DNA of 34,436 nt, taken from contig JBJXGH010000165.1 of assembly GCA_046153685.1 (NCBI GenBank), forward strand, positions 1 to 34,436, given 5' to 3'. This stretch comes from CAMAPP01 sp046153685 (GTDB lineage: Bacteria > Pseudomonadota > Alphaproteobacteria > CADEGL01). A program made the translations under genes and the position numbers. This document shows positions 1 through 8,845 of this stretch, piece by piece; position 1 is the first letter of the stretch; each line of letters opens with the position of its first letter. The notes under the pieces were generated by a model. That model was given only the letters and a program-made list of their open reading frames with translations, was not told the DNA's origin and ran no database searches.

Positions 1-364
<364 letters not shown>

Positions 365-597
365 CTTAGCACGTCACCCCGCCCGGTTGCCCGGACGCGA
401 TGTCATGCAAGTGTGACCCGCTCGTCATTTATGCTGCGACATCCCCGTATTATCAGGGTGTCACGAGACACACAGTACGAGCGGGCATGCTCCCAAGTGG
501 GAACGAGCCGCCGCCTGCGCATCCCTTCCGCGCTGTTTCACAATGTCCAATAACTGGAACGACCGGGCCGGTTAAACGACCCTGTCGTGATGGGCGG
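365..597 (-). other. rRNA operon leader with inverted repeats
   Basis: This stretch has no credible gene and is the transcribed leader between the rrn promoter and 16S. It is visibly less GC-rich than the flanking coding DNA. A perfect 9-bp inverted repeat (CCCGCTCGT at 485-477, ACGAGCGGG at 425-417) encloses a smaller GTGTC/GACAC hairpin. A TCGTTTAAC element near 572-580 resembles the TTTAAC core of boxA antitermination sites, but the match is partial and weak. The palindromic element CTCCCAAGTGGGA lies near 490-502. Confidence 0.5.
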
Positions 598-626
598 TTT
601 ATAGGGATGGCTTCTCGCCCTGTCAA
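598..626 (-). promoter_or_regulatory. Sigma70 promoter of the rRNA operon
   Basis: On the minus strand there is a perfect -35 TTGACA (626-621), a 17-nt spacer and a -10 TATAAA (603-598). Next comes a G/C-only discriminator CCGCCC, then A591 as the likely start point. The leader to 16S would be about 225 nt. A GC-rich discriminator is typical of stringently controlled rRNA promoters, so ppGpp/DksA control is an inference. A weaker second candidate, TTGATC-N17-AATTAG, lies upstream at 755-727. Confidence 0.8.
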
Positions 627-1036
627 TTCAAACATTTGGGACGAAGAAACCCGACGCGCCGCGATAAATCGTAGCGCGCGGTCAATATGTAGCAGAAAGG
701 GGCACAAAACTCCACTAGTGATTTTTCTAATTACTTGAATTCATGTCGCGATCAAGTTGACAGCAATGCCCCCTCATCCCATCCTGAGCCCATACTAGCC
801 CTGGTAGATCATCGAGTTCGGCCAACGGGCTCGGCGCGGGGCGGTTATGTGTTGCATGCATGGTGCGCAATAAGGCGACTTCGAATGGCCTGCTCGAACG
901 GCGCTGCCCGATCTCGCCCCTTCTTCCGGTCCGGCGGCCGATCCGGGCGGATACGGAAAGCCCCCAGCCCGGCCCGACGGATCGTCCCGCACATAGGCGG
1001 GGAAATTAGGCCGAAGATGATCGAACGCCTGCGCGC
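627..1036. other. Intergenic region between the rrn promoter and the M23 peptidase gene
   Basis: About 410 bp separate the rRNA promoter from the peptidase start. The left part, to about 760, is AT-rich and would contain upstream promoter elements for rrn. A plus-strand TTGACA at 757-762 has only a poor -10 (CATCCT) at a normal spacing, so it is at best a weak promoter for the peptidase. CTTGA...TCAAG arms flank 734-756. Open frames across 735-1040 on both strands have no recognisable protein character, and I call no gene here. Confidence 0.4.
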
Positions 1037-2440
1037 ATGAAGACCGGGACCGACCACTCGCCGTCTCCGACCGCGTCCCGCCCGGCGCTGAACGTAAGCT
1101 CGGTTCCGGCTGGGAATTCGGGTGCCAGGCGGCGCCGACATCGGCTTTGGCTTCTGGCCGGCGGGGCGGCGCTCGGCGCGGCGGCGTTAGGTCTGGCGCA
1201 CATGGGCGCCATTGTCGAAGAGCTCGCGCATTCGGCACTCGACCGAAAAACACTCGATATCTCGCTCGCGCACCTCGCCCGTGACCGCGCGACCGGGGCC
1301 GAACCCGACACCCTCGAAACCACCGTACGCGTGGGCAAAGGCGATACCATCCTCGACATTCTCATTTCGGGCGGCGTCGCGCGCACCGATGCCCACGAGG
1401 CCGTCGCGGCGCTCAAAACCCTATTCGATCCGAAGAAACTCAAGGCCGGCCAGGAACTAACCCTGCGCTTTGGTCCCGGCACTGGCCCAAGCGGCGGCAA
1501 GGACTCGGGTTGGCTTCGGGAAATGATCGTGCCGGTCAATTATCTGCATGACGTGGCGATACGGCGCGGTCACGCGGGCGGCTTCGCCGCCGATTCGGTC
1601 GCCAAGCCGGTCGAGCGTCAACCAACCTACGCCGCCGGCGTGATCGACAGCTCACTCTATCAGGCCGGCCTCGACAAGGACGTGCCCGTGGCCGTTATGG
1701 CGCAATTCTTCCAACTGTATAGCTACGATGTGGACTTCCAGCGCGAAATCCAGCCGAGCGACCATTTCGAAGTGTTGTACGACCAATACGTCAACGAAGT
1801 GGGCGAGCTGGTTCACGCCGGCCAGGTGCGTTTCGCCCAACTCACGCTTTCCGGCAAGGCGCTGCGCGTTTTTCACTATGTCGCCGCCGACGGCAAGGCG
1901 GATTATTTCGACGAGCGCGGGGAAAGCGTGCGCAAGGCTCTGCTGCGCACACCCATCGACGGCGCGCGCCTGACTTCGCGCTTTGGCATGCGCCAGCACC
2001 CGATCCTCGGCTATAGCGCCATGCACCGCGGCATCGATTTCGCCGCGGTCACCGGCACGCCCATCCAGGCCGCGGGCAGCGGCACCGTCGATATGATCGG
2101 CCCCAATGGCGGCTACGGCAATTATATCCGCATCCGGCATACCAACGCCCTCGCCACCGCCTACGCGCATCTCTCCGGCTACGCCGCGGGCCTGCGCAAG
2201 GGCGCGCGCGTGAGTCAGGGGCAAATCATCGGCTTCGTCGGCACGACCGGACAATCCACCGGGCCGCACCTGCACTACGAAGTGCTGTCGGGCAACAATC
2301 AGATCAATCCGCTATCGCTGAAGATGGCCGCATCGCGCAAGCTCGAGGGCAAGGAACTCGTGCGATATCGCTCCCACATCGTCGATATCGAGCGCCTGTT
2401 GCGCACCGTCCCGCCCGAACAGCGCATCGTGCGCCGCTAG
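1037..2440 (+). CDS. M23 family metallopeptidase, membrane-anchored (LytM/MepM-like)
   Basis: A 467-residue zinc endopeptidase that should cut peptidoglycan cross-links or regulate other hydrolases in the periplasm. After a basic N-terminus (RRRRHR) there is one hydrophobic segment at about residues 38-58, acting as a signal anchor. A LysM/OapA-like region follows at about 95-145 (VGKGDTILDILISGG). The C-terminal LytM domain, about 310-430, keeps the zinc ligands H330 and D334 (HRGID) and the HLHYEV motif (H411, H413). It therefore looks catalytically competent rather than a degenerate EnvC-like activator. No strong Shine-Dalgarno precedes ATG 1037, so the start is the least certain part. The gene diverges from the rRNA operon. 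Its closest general relatives are MepM-type DD-endopeptidases, and the exact substrate bond cannot be read from the sequence. Confidence 0.9.
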   Translation: MKTGTDHSPSPTASRPALNVSSVPAGNSGARRRRHRLWLLAGGAALGAAALGLAHMGAIVEELAHSALDRKTLDISLAHLARDRATGAEPDTLETTVRVGKGDTILDILISGGVARTDAHEAVAALKTLFDPKKLKAGQELTLRFGPGTGPSGGKDSGWLREMIVPVNYLHDVAIRRGHAGGFAADSVAKPVERQPTYAAGVIDSSLYQAGLDKDVPVAVMAQFFQLYSYDVDFQREIQPSDHFEVLYDQYVNEVGELVHAGQVRFAQLTLSGKALRVFHYVAADGKADYFDERGESVRKALLRTPIDGARLTSRFGMRQHPILGYSAMHRGIDFAAVTGTPIQAAGSGTVDMIGPNGGYGNYIRIRHTNALATAYAHLSGYAAGLRKGARVSQGQIIGFVGTTGQSTGPHLHYEVLSGNNQINPLSLKMAASRKLEGKELVRYRSHIVDIERLLRTVPPEQRIVRR

Positions 2441-2491
2441 CCGGTGCCGGCATTTGGCCGCGCCGCGGTCATCGGCCGCAGCGCGGCGGTT

Positions 2492-2531
2492 CCAGATTTT
2501 CTCATACCTTGCCAGATTCTCTCATACCTTG
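2492..2531. repeat. 20-bp tandem direct repeat, two copies
   Basis: CCAGATTTTCTCATACCTTG (2492-2511) is followed immediately by a second copy with one change (T to C at the eighth base, 2512-2531). The second copy runs into ATGAGA and forms a TCTCAT-N7-ATGAGA inverted repeat. It lies in the gap between the peptidase stop and the GST start. It could be a recent slippage duplication or a pair of same-face protein sites about two helical turns apart. Confidence 0.85.
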
Positions 2532-2599
2532 GATGAGAACAATTCGTTTGCGCAAACAGGCGCGTCCGCCAGATTCGACGCCAACCGATGGAGGCGTCC

Positions 2600-3205
2600 A
2601 TGTTCGTGCTCTACGACAATCTCGATTCCGGAAACGGCTACAAAGTGCGCCTGGCGATGAGCCATTTGGGCCTGGCCTTCCGGCGGGTCGAACTCGACAT
2701 CGATTCCGGCGCCACGCGCACGCCCGAATATCTCGCGAAGAATCCGAATGGCCGCATCCCCGCCCTCGAACTCGATGACGGCACGGTGCTCGCCGAATCA
2801 AACGCCATTATTTGCTTTCTCGCCGACGGCACGCCCCTATGGCCCGCCGAGCGCCTGGCGCGCGCGCAATGCCTGCAATGGATGTTCTTCGAGCAATACA
2901 GCCACGAGCCCTATGTGGCGACCCCGCGTTATATCCTGCGCCATCTGCCGGCCGACAGCCCGCGCCGCGCGGAATTGCCCTGGCGCACGGCCACGGGGCG
3001 CGCGGCGCTGGGAGTGATGGACGAACACCTGGCGTCGCGCCCGTTCTTCGTCGCCAACCAGCTGAGTGTGGCCGATATAGCACTTTACGCCTACACGCAC
3101 GTGGCACCCGAGGGCGGCATCGATCTGTCGCCCTATCGTCATGTGAACGCCTGGCTCTCGCGTGTCGCGGCCCAACCCGGGCACGTGCCGATCACGCAAC
3201 GCTGA
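2600..3205 (+). CDS. Glutathione S-transferase family protein
   Basis: A cytosolic GST-fold protein of 201 residues. The N-terminal thioredoxin-like domain starts MFVLYDNLDSGNGYKVRLAM and carries the cis-proline segment NPNGRIPAL and the glutathione-contacting ESNAI. The C-terminal helical domain holds the SVADIALYAYTH motif typical of the family. I prefer ATG 2600 over ATG 2588. GGAGG at 2590-2594 sits five bases before 2600, and the earlier ATG overlaps that ribosome-binding site. It is expected to conjugate or reduce electrophiles using glutathione, but the substrate is unknown. It converges on clpB with only 8 nt between stop codons, and no clear hairpin terminator is visible there. Confidence 0.9.
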   Translation: MFVLYDNLDSGNGYKVRLAMSHLGLAFRRVELDIDSGATRTPEYLAKNPNGRIPALELDDGTVLAESNAIICFLADGTPLWPAERLARAQCLQWMFFEQYSHEPYVATPRYILRHLPADSPRRAELPWRTATGRAALGVMDEHLASRPFFVANQLSVADIALYAYTHVAPEGGIDLSPYRHVNAWLSRVAAQPGHVPITQR

Positions 3206-3213
3206 TCGCGCCT

Positions 3214-5805
3214 TCAAGCCGCCTTGGCCGCCAGACCGTCGATCGACAGGCCGTCCTTGTTCGCGCTGACGCGCACGCTTTGGCCGTCCTTGATCGTCCC
3301 GCTCAACAGTCGCTCGGCCAACTTGTTCTGCAACGCGCGCTGGATGACGCGCTTGAGCGGCCTGGCGCCATACACCGGGTCATAGCCCGCCTCGGCCAGC
3401 CATGCGCGCGCGGCCGCGTCGATGTCGAGCACGATCTTGCGCTCGGCGAGAAGGGCGTCGAGGCGTTGCAACTGGATATCGACGATACCCTTCATCTGCG
3501 CGCGGCCGAGGCGGCGGAACAGCAGAATCTCGTCGAGCCGATTGAGAAATTCGGGCCGGAACGCGGCACGCACCGATTCCATCACCTGGCCGCGCACCTC
3601 CTCCACGTCCGCGCCCTCCGGCTGGTGGGCGAGCACGTCGCTGCCCAGATTGGAGGTGAGGACGATGAGCGTGTTCTTGAAATCGACCGTGCGGCCATGG
3701 CCGTCGGTCAGGCGGCCGTCGTCAAGCACCTGAAGAAGCACATTGAAGACATCGGGATGGGCCTTCTCGACCTCGTCGAACAGAATCACCTGATAGGGTC
3801 GGCGGCGCACGGCCTCGGACAACGCTCCGCCTTCGTCGTACCCGACATAACCCGGCGGCGCGCCGATGAGGCGGGCGACCGAGTGCTTCTCCATGTACTC
3901 GGACATGTCGATGCGTTGGAGCGCCGCCTCGTCATCGAACAGAAATGCCGCGAGCGCCTTGCACAGCTCGGTCTTGCCGACCCCCGTGGGGCCGAGGAAT
4001 AGGAACGAGCCGATCGGCCGGTTGGGGTCCTGGAGCCCCGCGCGGGCCCGCCGGACGGCATTGGCGACGGCCGTGACGGCTTCGTCCTGGCCGATCACCC
4101 GGCCGCGCAGGCGGTCCTCCATGGCGAGCAGCTTGTCGCGCTCGCCCGCGAGCATGCGATCGACCGGAATCCCGGTCCAACGCGACACCACCGCCGCGAT
4201 ATCGCCATCGGCGACTTCTTCCTTGAGCATGCGTTTGCCCGCGCCCGCTTCGGTGCCCGCGAGCCGGCGCTCGAGTTCGGGAATCCGGCCGTACTTGAGT
4301 TCGCCCGCGCGCGCGAGATCGCCCTGGCGCTGGGCGATGTCGAGTTCGCCGCGCAGCTTGTCGAGCTCTTCCTTGATCTTCTGGGTCGAGGCGAGCTTGT
4401 CCTTTTCCGCCCGCCAGAGCGCGGTCAGGTCGGTGGATTTCTTCTCAAGCTCGGCGAGCTCGCCCTCAAGCGCCGACAGGCGCTCCTTGGCGGCCGCATC
4501 GCTTTCGCGCTTCAGCGCCTCGCGCTCGATCTTGAGCTGGATGATGCGCCGGTCGAGTTCGTCGATGTCCTCGGGCTTCGAATCGACCTCCATGCGCAGG
4601 CGGCTCGCTGCCTCGTCCACGAGATCGATCGCCTTGTCGGGCAGGAATCGGTCGGAGATGTAGCGGTGCGACAGCGTCGCGGCGGCGACGATGGCGCCGT
4701 CGGTGATGCGCACGCCGTGATGCAGCTCGTATTTTTCCTTGAGGCCGCGCAGGATCGAGATGGTGTCCGCGACATTGGGCTCGCTCACGAAAACGGGCTG
4801 AAAGCGCCGGGCGAGCGCCGCGTCTTTTTCAATGTGCTTGCGGTACTCGTCGAGCGTGGTCGCGCCGACGCAATGCAACTCGCCGCGCGCAAGCGCCGGC
4901 TTGAGCATGTTGGAGGCGTCCATGGCGCCTTCCGCCTTGCCGGCACCGACCAGGGTATGCAGTTCGTCGATGAACAATACGATTTCGCCGGCCGCGTGGC
5001 CGATTTCCTGCAACACGGCCTTGAGCCGCTCCTCGAATTCTCCGCGAAACTTGGCGCCCGCGATGAGTGCGCCCAAATCGAGCGACATGAGGCGTTTTTC
5101 GCGTAACGATTCCGGCACGTCGCCGTTGACGATGCGCTGCGCCAAGCCCTCGACGATGGCCGTCTTGCCGACCCCCGGTTCGCCGATCAGCACCGGATTG
5201 TTCTTGGTCCGGCGCGCGAGCACCTGAATGGTGCGGCGGATTTCCTCGTCGCGGCCGATTACCGGATCGAGCTTGCCCTGCCGCGCGGCTGCGGTCAGAT
5301 CGCGCGCGTATTTCTCAAGCGCCTGGAAATTGTCTTCGGCCGAGGCGCTATCGGCCTTGCGGCCCTTGCGCATCGAATCGATCGCCGCGCCGAGGCGGGC
5401 GGCATCGGCGCCCGACGACGCCAATGCCCGCGCGGCCACGGTGCCCGACTCGCCGGAGATCGCCTGAAGCAGGCGTTCGGCGGCGATGAATTGATCGCCC
5501 GCCTTCTCCGCGAGGACCTTTGCGGCCTCGAACAGGCGCGCGATTTCGGGAGAGGCATAGAGCTGACCCGCGCCGGCGCCTTCGATGCGCGGCAATTTGG
5601 CCAACTCCGACTCGACCGCCTGTAGCGCGCGCGCGGGATCGCCGCCCGAAGCGCGGATGAGCTTTGCGGCCAAGCCCTCCTCGTCGTCGAGAAGGACCTT
5701 GAGTAGGTGTTCGGGTACGAAGCGCTGATGGCCCGAGCGGGCCGCCAGGCCCTGGGCCGACTGAATGAAACCGCGCGACCGCTCGGTAAACTTCTCGATA
5801 TCCAT
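3214..5805 (-). CDS. clpB: ATP-dependent disaggregase ClpB
   Basis: A Hsp100 AAA+ disaggregase of 863 residues, the usual family length. It acts as a hexamer with DnaK to pull proteins out of aggregates. In order: N-terminal Clp_N repeats (1-145), NBD1 with Walker A GEPGVGKT (208-215) and Walker B VLFIDELH, a long charged middle coiled coil (about 410-530), NBD2 with GPTGVGKT and VILFDEVEKAHPD, and the C-terminal ClpB domain. There is no tripeptide for ClpP docking and the middle domain is present, which separates it from ClpA/ClpC. The start MDIEKFTERS at 5805 matches the family. The longer open frame reaching 5913 is rejected because it runs across the heat-shock promoter. Regulation by sigma32 is supported by the site at 5889-5916. 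Confidence 0.98.
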   Translation of the reverse strand: MDIEKFTERSRGFIQSAQGLAARSGHQRFVPEHLLKVLLDDEEGLAAKLIRASGGDPARALQAVESELAKLPRIEGAGAGQLYASPEIARLFEAAKVLAEKAGDQFIAAERLLQAISGESGTVAARALASSGADAARLGAAIDSMRKGRKADSASAEDNFQALEKYARDLTAAARQGKLDPVIGRDEEIRRTIQVLARRTKNNPVLIGEPGVGKTAIVEGLAQRIVNGDVPESLREKRLMSLDLGALIAGAKFRGEFEERLKAVLQEIGHAAGEIVLFIDELHTLVGAGKAEGAMDASNMLKPALARGELHCVGATTLDEYRKHIEKDAALARRFQPVFVSEPNVADTISILRGLKEKYELHHGVRITDGAIVAAATLSHRYISDRFLPDKAIDLVDEAASRLRMEVDSKPEDIDELDRRIIQLKIEREALKRESDAAAKERLSALEGELAELEKKSTDLTALWRAEKDKLASTQKIKEELDKLRGELDIAQRQGDLARAGELKYGRIPELERRLAGTEAGAGKRMLKEEVADGDIAAVVSRWTGIPVDRMLAGERDKLLAMEDRLRGRVIGQDEAVTAVANAVRRARAGLQDPNRPIGSFLFLGPTGVGKTELCKALAAFLFDDEAALQRIDMSEYMEKHSVARLIGAPPGYVGYDEGGALSEAVRRRPYQVILFDEVEKAHPDVFNVLLQVLDDGRLTDGHGRTVDFKNTLIVLTSNLGSDVLAHQPEGADVEEVRGQVMESVRAAFRPEFLNRLDEILLFRRLGRAQMKGIVDIQLQRLDALLAERKIVLDIDAAARAWLAEAGYDPVYGARPLKRVIQRALQNKLAERLLSGTIKDGQSVRVSANKDGLSIDGLAAKAA

Positions 5806-5888
5806 GTCACGACCCCGTTTGCAGGTTTTGCCCCCATTGACGCGGCGGGCGACAAACGCGGACCCGCCATCGCGGCATCCGAAAGGAG

Positions 5889-5916
5889 ATATGGGGCCGG
5901 ACTTCGGCGCCACAAG
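5889..5916 (-). promoter_or_regulatory. Sigma32 (RpoH) heat-shock promoter of clpB
   Basis: On the minus strand, -35 CTTGTGG (5916-5910), a 13-nt spacer, and -10 CCCCATAT (5896-5889). This fits the RpoH consensus CTTG...N13-15...CCCCAT closely and lies about 84 bp upstream of the clpB start, leaving a 5' UTR of roughly 75-80 nt. ClpB is a classical RpoH target, so site and gene support each other. Confidence 0.85.
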
Positions 5917-6034
5917 ATGGACCGGAGACGTATTATGGCGCAGGCGGCGCTGCCGGAATCCTTAACTCGGCCGCAAGAGCGCGCCAGGATGCGACCCGAA
6001 CCGATATCGGCCAGGGCGACCCTGGGCTGCCGAC

Positions 6035-6232
6035 ATGATCGAGCAGACCGAGCCTCGAAGGACGCAGAGCCATGTAGGCAAGAATATCGCGGGCAGCCTC
6101 GTCCCGCGCCCACGCCGTTCGCGCAGCACCGCGCTCGGCCGCTTCGTCGTCGCGCGCGGAGAGCGCTATTGCGATCCGAAATTCAGCGAGCTCTATCGCC
6201 CGATCCTGCGCCGGGTGCGGCATTGGCTGTAA
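6035..6232 (+). CDS. Small basic hypothetical protein
   Basis: A 65-residue frame rich in arginine, ending YRPILRRVRHWL. I recognise no family. In its favour: third codon positions are about 80% G or C with frequent CGC/GTC/CTC, like the neighbouring real genes, and it fills an otherwise empty gap, divergent from clpB and convergent with the DUF4167 gene. Against it: it is short, it has no obvious ribosome-binding site, and a competing 96-codon minus-strand frame (5933-6223) covers the same DNA with poorer codon use. A hairpin at 6241-6258 follows its stop. Confidence 0.35.
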   Translation: MIEQTEPRRTQSHVGKNIAGSLVPRPRRSRSTALGRFVVARGERYCDPKFSELYRPILRRVRHWL

Positions 6233-6240
6233 TCGCGCAT

Positions 6241-6258
6241 CGGGCCCGGCGCGGCCCG
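6241..6258. terminator. Candidate bidirectional hairpin between convergent frames
   Basis: CGGGCC (6241-6246) pairs with GGCCCG (6253-6258) around a 6-nt loop. It lies exactly between the stop of the small plus-strand frame (6232) and the stop of the DUF4167 gene (6263). Only a weak T-containing tail (AACTTT) follows on the plus strand and none on the minus strand, so efficient intrinsic termination is uncertain. Confidence 0.3.
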
Positions 6259-6262
6259 AACT

Positions 6263-6682
6263 TTACGTCGGCTGATATTGTTCGCTTTCCTCGTAATCGC
6301 CGGTTTCATCGCCGCCGGGCGCTTGGGGCTGGTCTTGGCCGCTTGGCTGGGGCGCCGAGGTGTTCTCGGGCTGCGCGGTGTTCGGGTTGGGCTTGAACTG
6401 GCCTTCGTTCGATGCCGCGATGATGCGGAAATAATGCTCGGCGTGCTGGAAGTAATTTTCCGCGGTGATGCGGTCGCCCGACGTTTGTGCGTCGCGCGCG
6501 AGGACGAGATACCGCTCGTACACTTGGTAGGCATTGCCCCGAATTCGCCCGCCGGGGCCGTTGCTGTCGAATGTTTGCGTACGCGGAGCGGATATATGGC
6601 GTTGTTTATTTCCGCCGCCGCCGCCGCCATTGCCACGGCCGCGCATGCGCCTGTGGTTATTGTTAGGGCCTTGCCTCATCAT
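6263..6682 (-). CDS. DUF4167 domain-containing protein
   Basis: A 139-residue protein of the alphaproteobacterial DUF4167 family. It starts MMRQG and has a basic, glycine- and asparagine-rich N-terminus with RGRGNGGGGGG at about 15-25, an RNA-binding-like low-complexity stretch. The conserved domain at about 38-92 contains FDSNGP, RGNAYQVYERYLVLARDA and AENYFQHAEHYFRI. The tail is acidic and rich in Q/P/E. Its molecular role is unknown to me; the RGG-like tract suggests nucleic-acid binding (inference). It follows prmC on the same strand after a 211-nt gap, so it probably has its own promoter. The prfA-prmC-DUF4167-clpB order is common in alphaproteobacteria, which supports the call. Confidence 0.9.
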   Translation of the reverse strand: MMRQGPNNNHRRMRGRGNGGGGGGNKQRHISAPRTQTFDSNGPGGRIRGNAYQVYERYLVLARDAQTSGDRITAENYFQHAEHYFRIIAASNEGQFKPNPNTAQPENTSAPQPSGQDQPQAPGGDETGDYEESEQYQPT

Positions 6683-6796
6683 GGGTATCGCTATCGTTGG
6701 GGCTAAGCGCTTCTAGCACTGGCCAAACGCAAGGAACCGTCGCGGCAATTCGTGCCAATTAATCGCGGAACCTTTTTTGGTTGTTGCGTTCTCTGG

Positions 6797-6815
6797 GGAT
6801 TGCCTCTGGCAATCC
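6797..6815. other. Perfect 8-bp stem hairpin in the prmC / DUF4167 gap
   Basis: GGATTGCC (6797-6804) and GGCAATCC (6808-6815) are separated by a 3-nt loop. It lies 80 bp past the prmC stop. Read on the minus strand the stem is followed by CCAGAGAACG rather than a T-run, so it is not a standard intrinsic terminator, though it may protect the prmC mRNA 3' end. The rest of the 6683-6893 gap is relatively AT-rich and should contain the DUF4167 promoter. An extended -10-like TGCTAGAAG lies near 6710-6718 on the minus strand without a convincing -35. Confidence 0.4.
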
Positions 6816-6893
6816 GCGCTGAAGCACCCTGAGTTAATAGCAAATTACCCCACAAACCGCTAGATGATTCGCATTACGGAGCGCAATATTTAC

Positions 6894-7724
6894 TTAACAT
6901 CCGACTCCGTGCTTGGTCTGCAACACGACGCAGCGCTCGATTCCACTTAAATCGGCATGCGATGCCAAGGTACGGAGACCGCCCGCACCGGCGAGTGCGC
7001 GCACCGCTTGTCCCTGGCCTTGCCCCAATTCAAGCACGACGAAGCCGCCGGGCGCGAGCAGCCGCGCCGCATCGGCGAGCACCGCGCGATAGCCGCCCAA
7101 GCCGTCTTCTCCGCCCGCCAGCGCCGCCCGAGGATCGTGGCGCGCGACCTCGGGCGCAAGCGCGGCGATGTCGCGCTCGGCGATATAGGGCGGATTGCAA
7201 AGCACCGCGTCGAAGCGCGCGCCAAGCGCCGTGCCCCAATCGCCGGCGACAAAATGCGTCCGCGCGCCAAGCCCAAGTCGCAAGGCGTTCTCGCGCGCAA
7301 CACGGCAGGCCCCCACGCTTTTATCGACACCCACACCCCAGGCGTGCGGTAGTTCCGACAGCACGGCGAGCAGCAGACAGCCGCTGCCCGTGCCGAGATC
7401 AAGCACGGCCGCCTCCCGATCCCGCGATCCCAGATGTGTCAGCGCAGCCTCGACCACCGTCTCGCTATCGGGGCGAGGATCGAGCACATCGGGGGTGAGC
7501 GCGAAATCGAGGCTCCAGAACTCGCGCCGGCCGAGGATGCGCGAGACCGGCTCGCCTGCGAGGCGGCGCGCGATCAGCCGGGCGAACCGCCCGGCTGATT
7601 CGTCGTCCCCCGCACCGTCCGTGCCCCGCGCATGGGCCCACAGAATCCGCGCGTCCAACCGGGGCGTGCCCGAACGCGAAGCGAGGCGGCGCGCGGCCTC
7701 GTCGATCAACTCCGCCCGGTTCAC
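6894..7724 (-). CDS. prmC: Release factor glutamine methyltransferase PrmC
   Basis: N5-glutamine methyltransferase that modifies the GGQ glutamine of release factors, sited just downstream of prfA as in many bacteria. With a GTG start at 7724 the protein has 276 residues: an N-terminal helical domain (1-95), the SAM-binding loop LDLGTGSGC (109-116) and the catalytic NPPY (177-180) that binds the substrate glutamine. The GTG start is chosen over an ATG at 7805. It gives the family N-terminus (VNRAELIDEAARRL), it has GGAG five bases upstream, and the longer version would overlap prfA. The gap to the prfA stop is 31 nt, so the two are co-transcribed. Confidence 0.95.
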   Translation of the reverse strand: MNRAELIDEAARRLASRSGTPRLDARILWAHARGTDGAGDDESAGRFARLIARRLAGEPVSRILGRREFWSLDFALTPDVLDPRPDSETVVEAALTHLGSRDREAAVLDLGTGSGCLLLAVLSELPHAWGVGVDKSVGACRVARENALRLGLGARTHFVAGDWGTALGARFDAVLCNPPYIAERDIAALAPEVARHDPRAALAGGEDGLGGYRAVLADAARLLAPGGFVVLELGQGQGQAVRALAGAGGLRTLASHADLSGIERCVVLQTKHGVGC

Positions 7725-7755
7725 GTCAGCTCCGGGCGCTTTGCGGCGCCGAAGC

Positions 7756-8838
<1,083 letters not shown>

Positions 8839-8845
8839 TTCGCCC

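Noticed and set aside
735..1040. Open frames upstream of the M23 peptidase
   Set aside because: No ribosome-binding site, no conserved features and mixed composition. More likely non-coding.
5806..5913. N-terminal extension of ClpB to 5913
   Set aside because: It contains the heat-shock promoter, and the family begins MDIEKFTERS at 5805.
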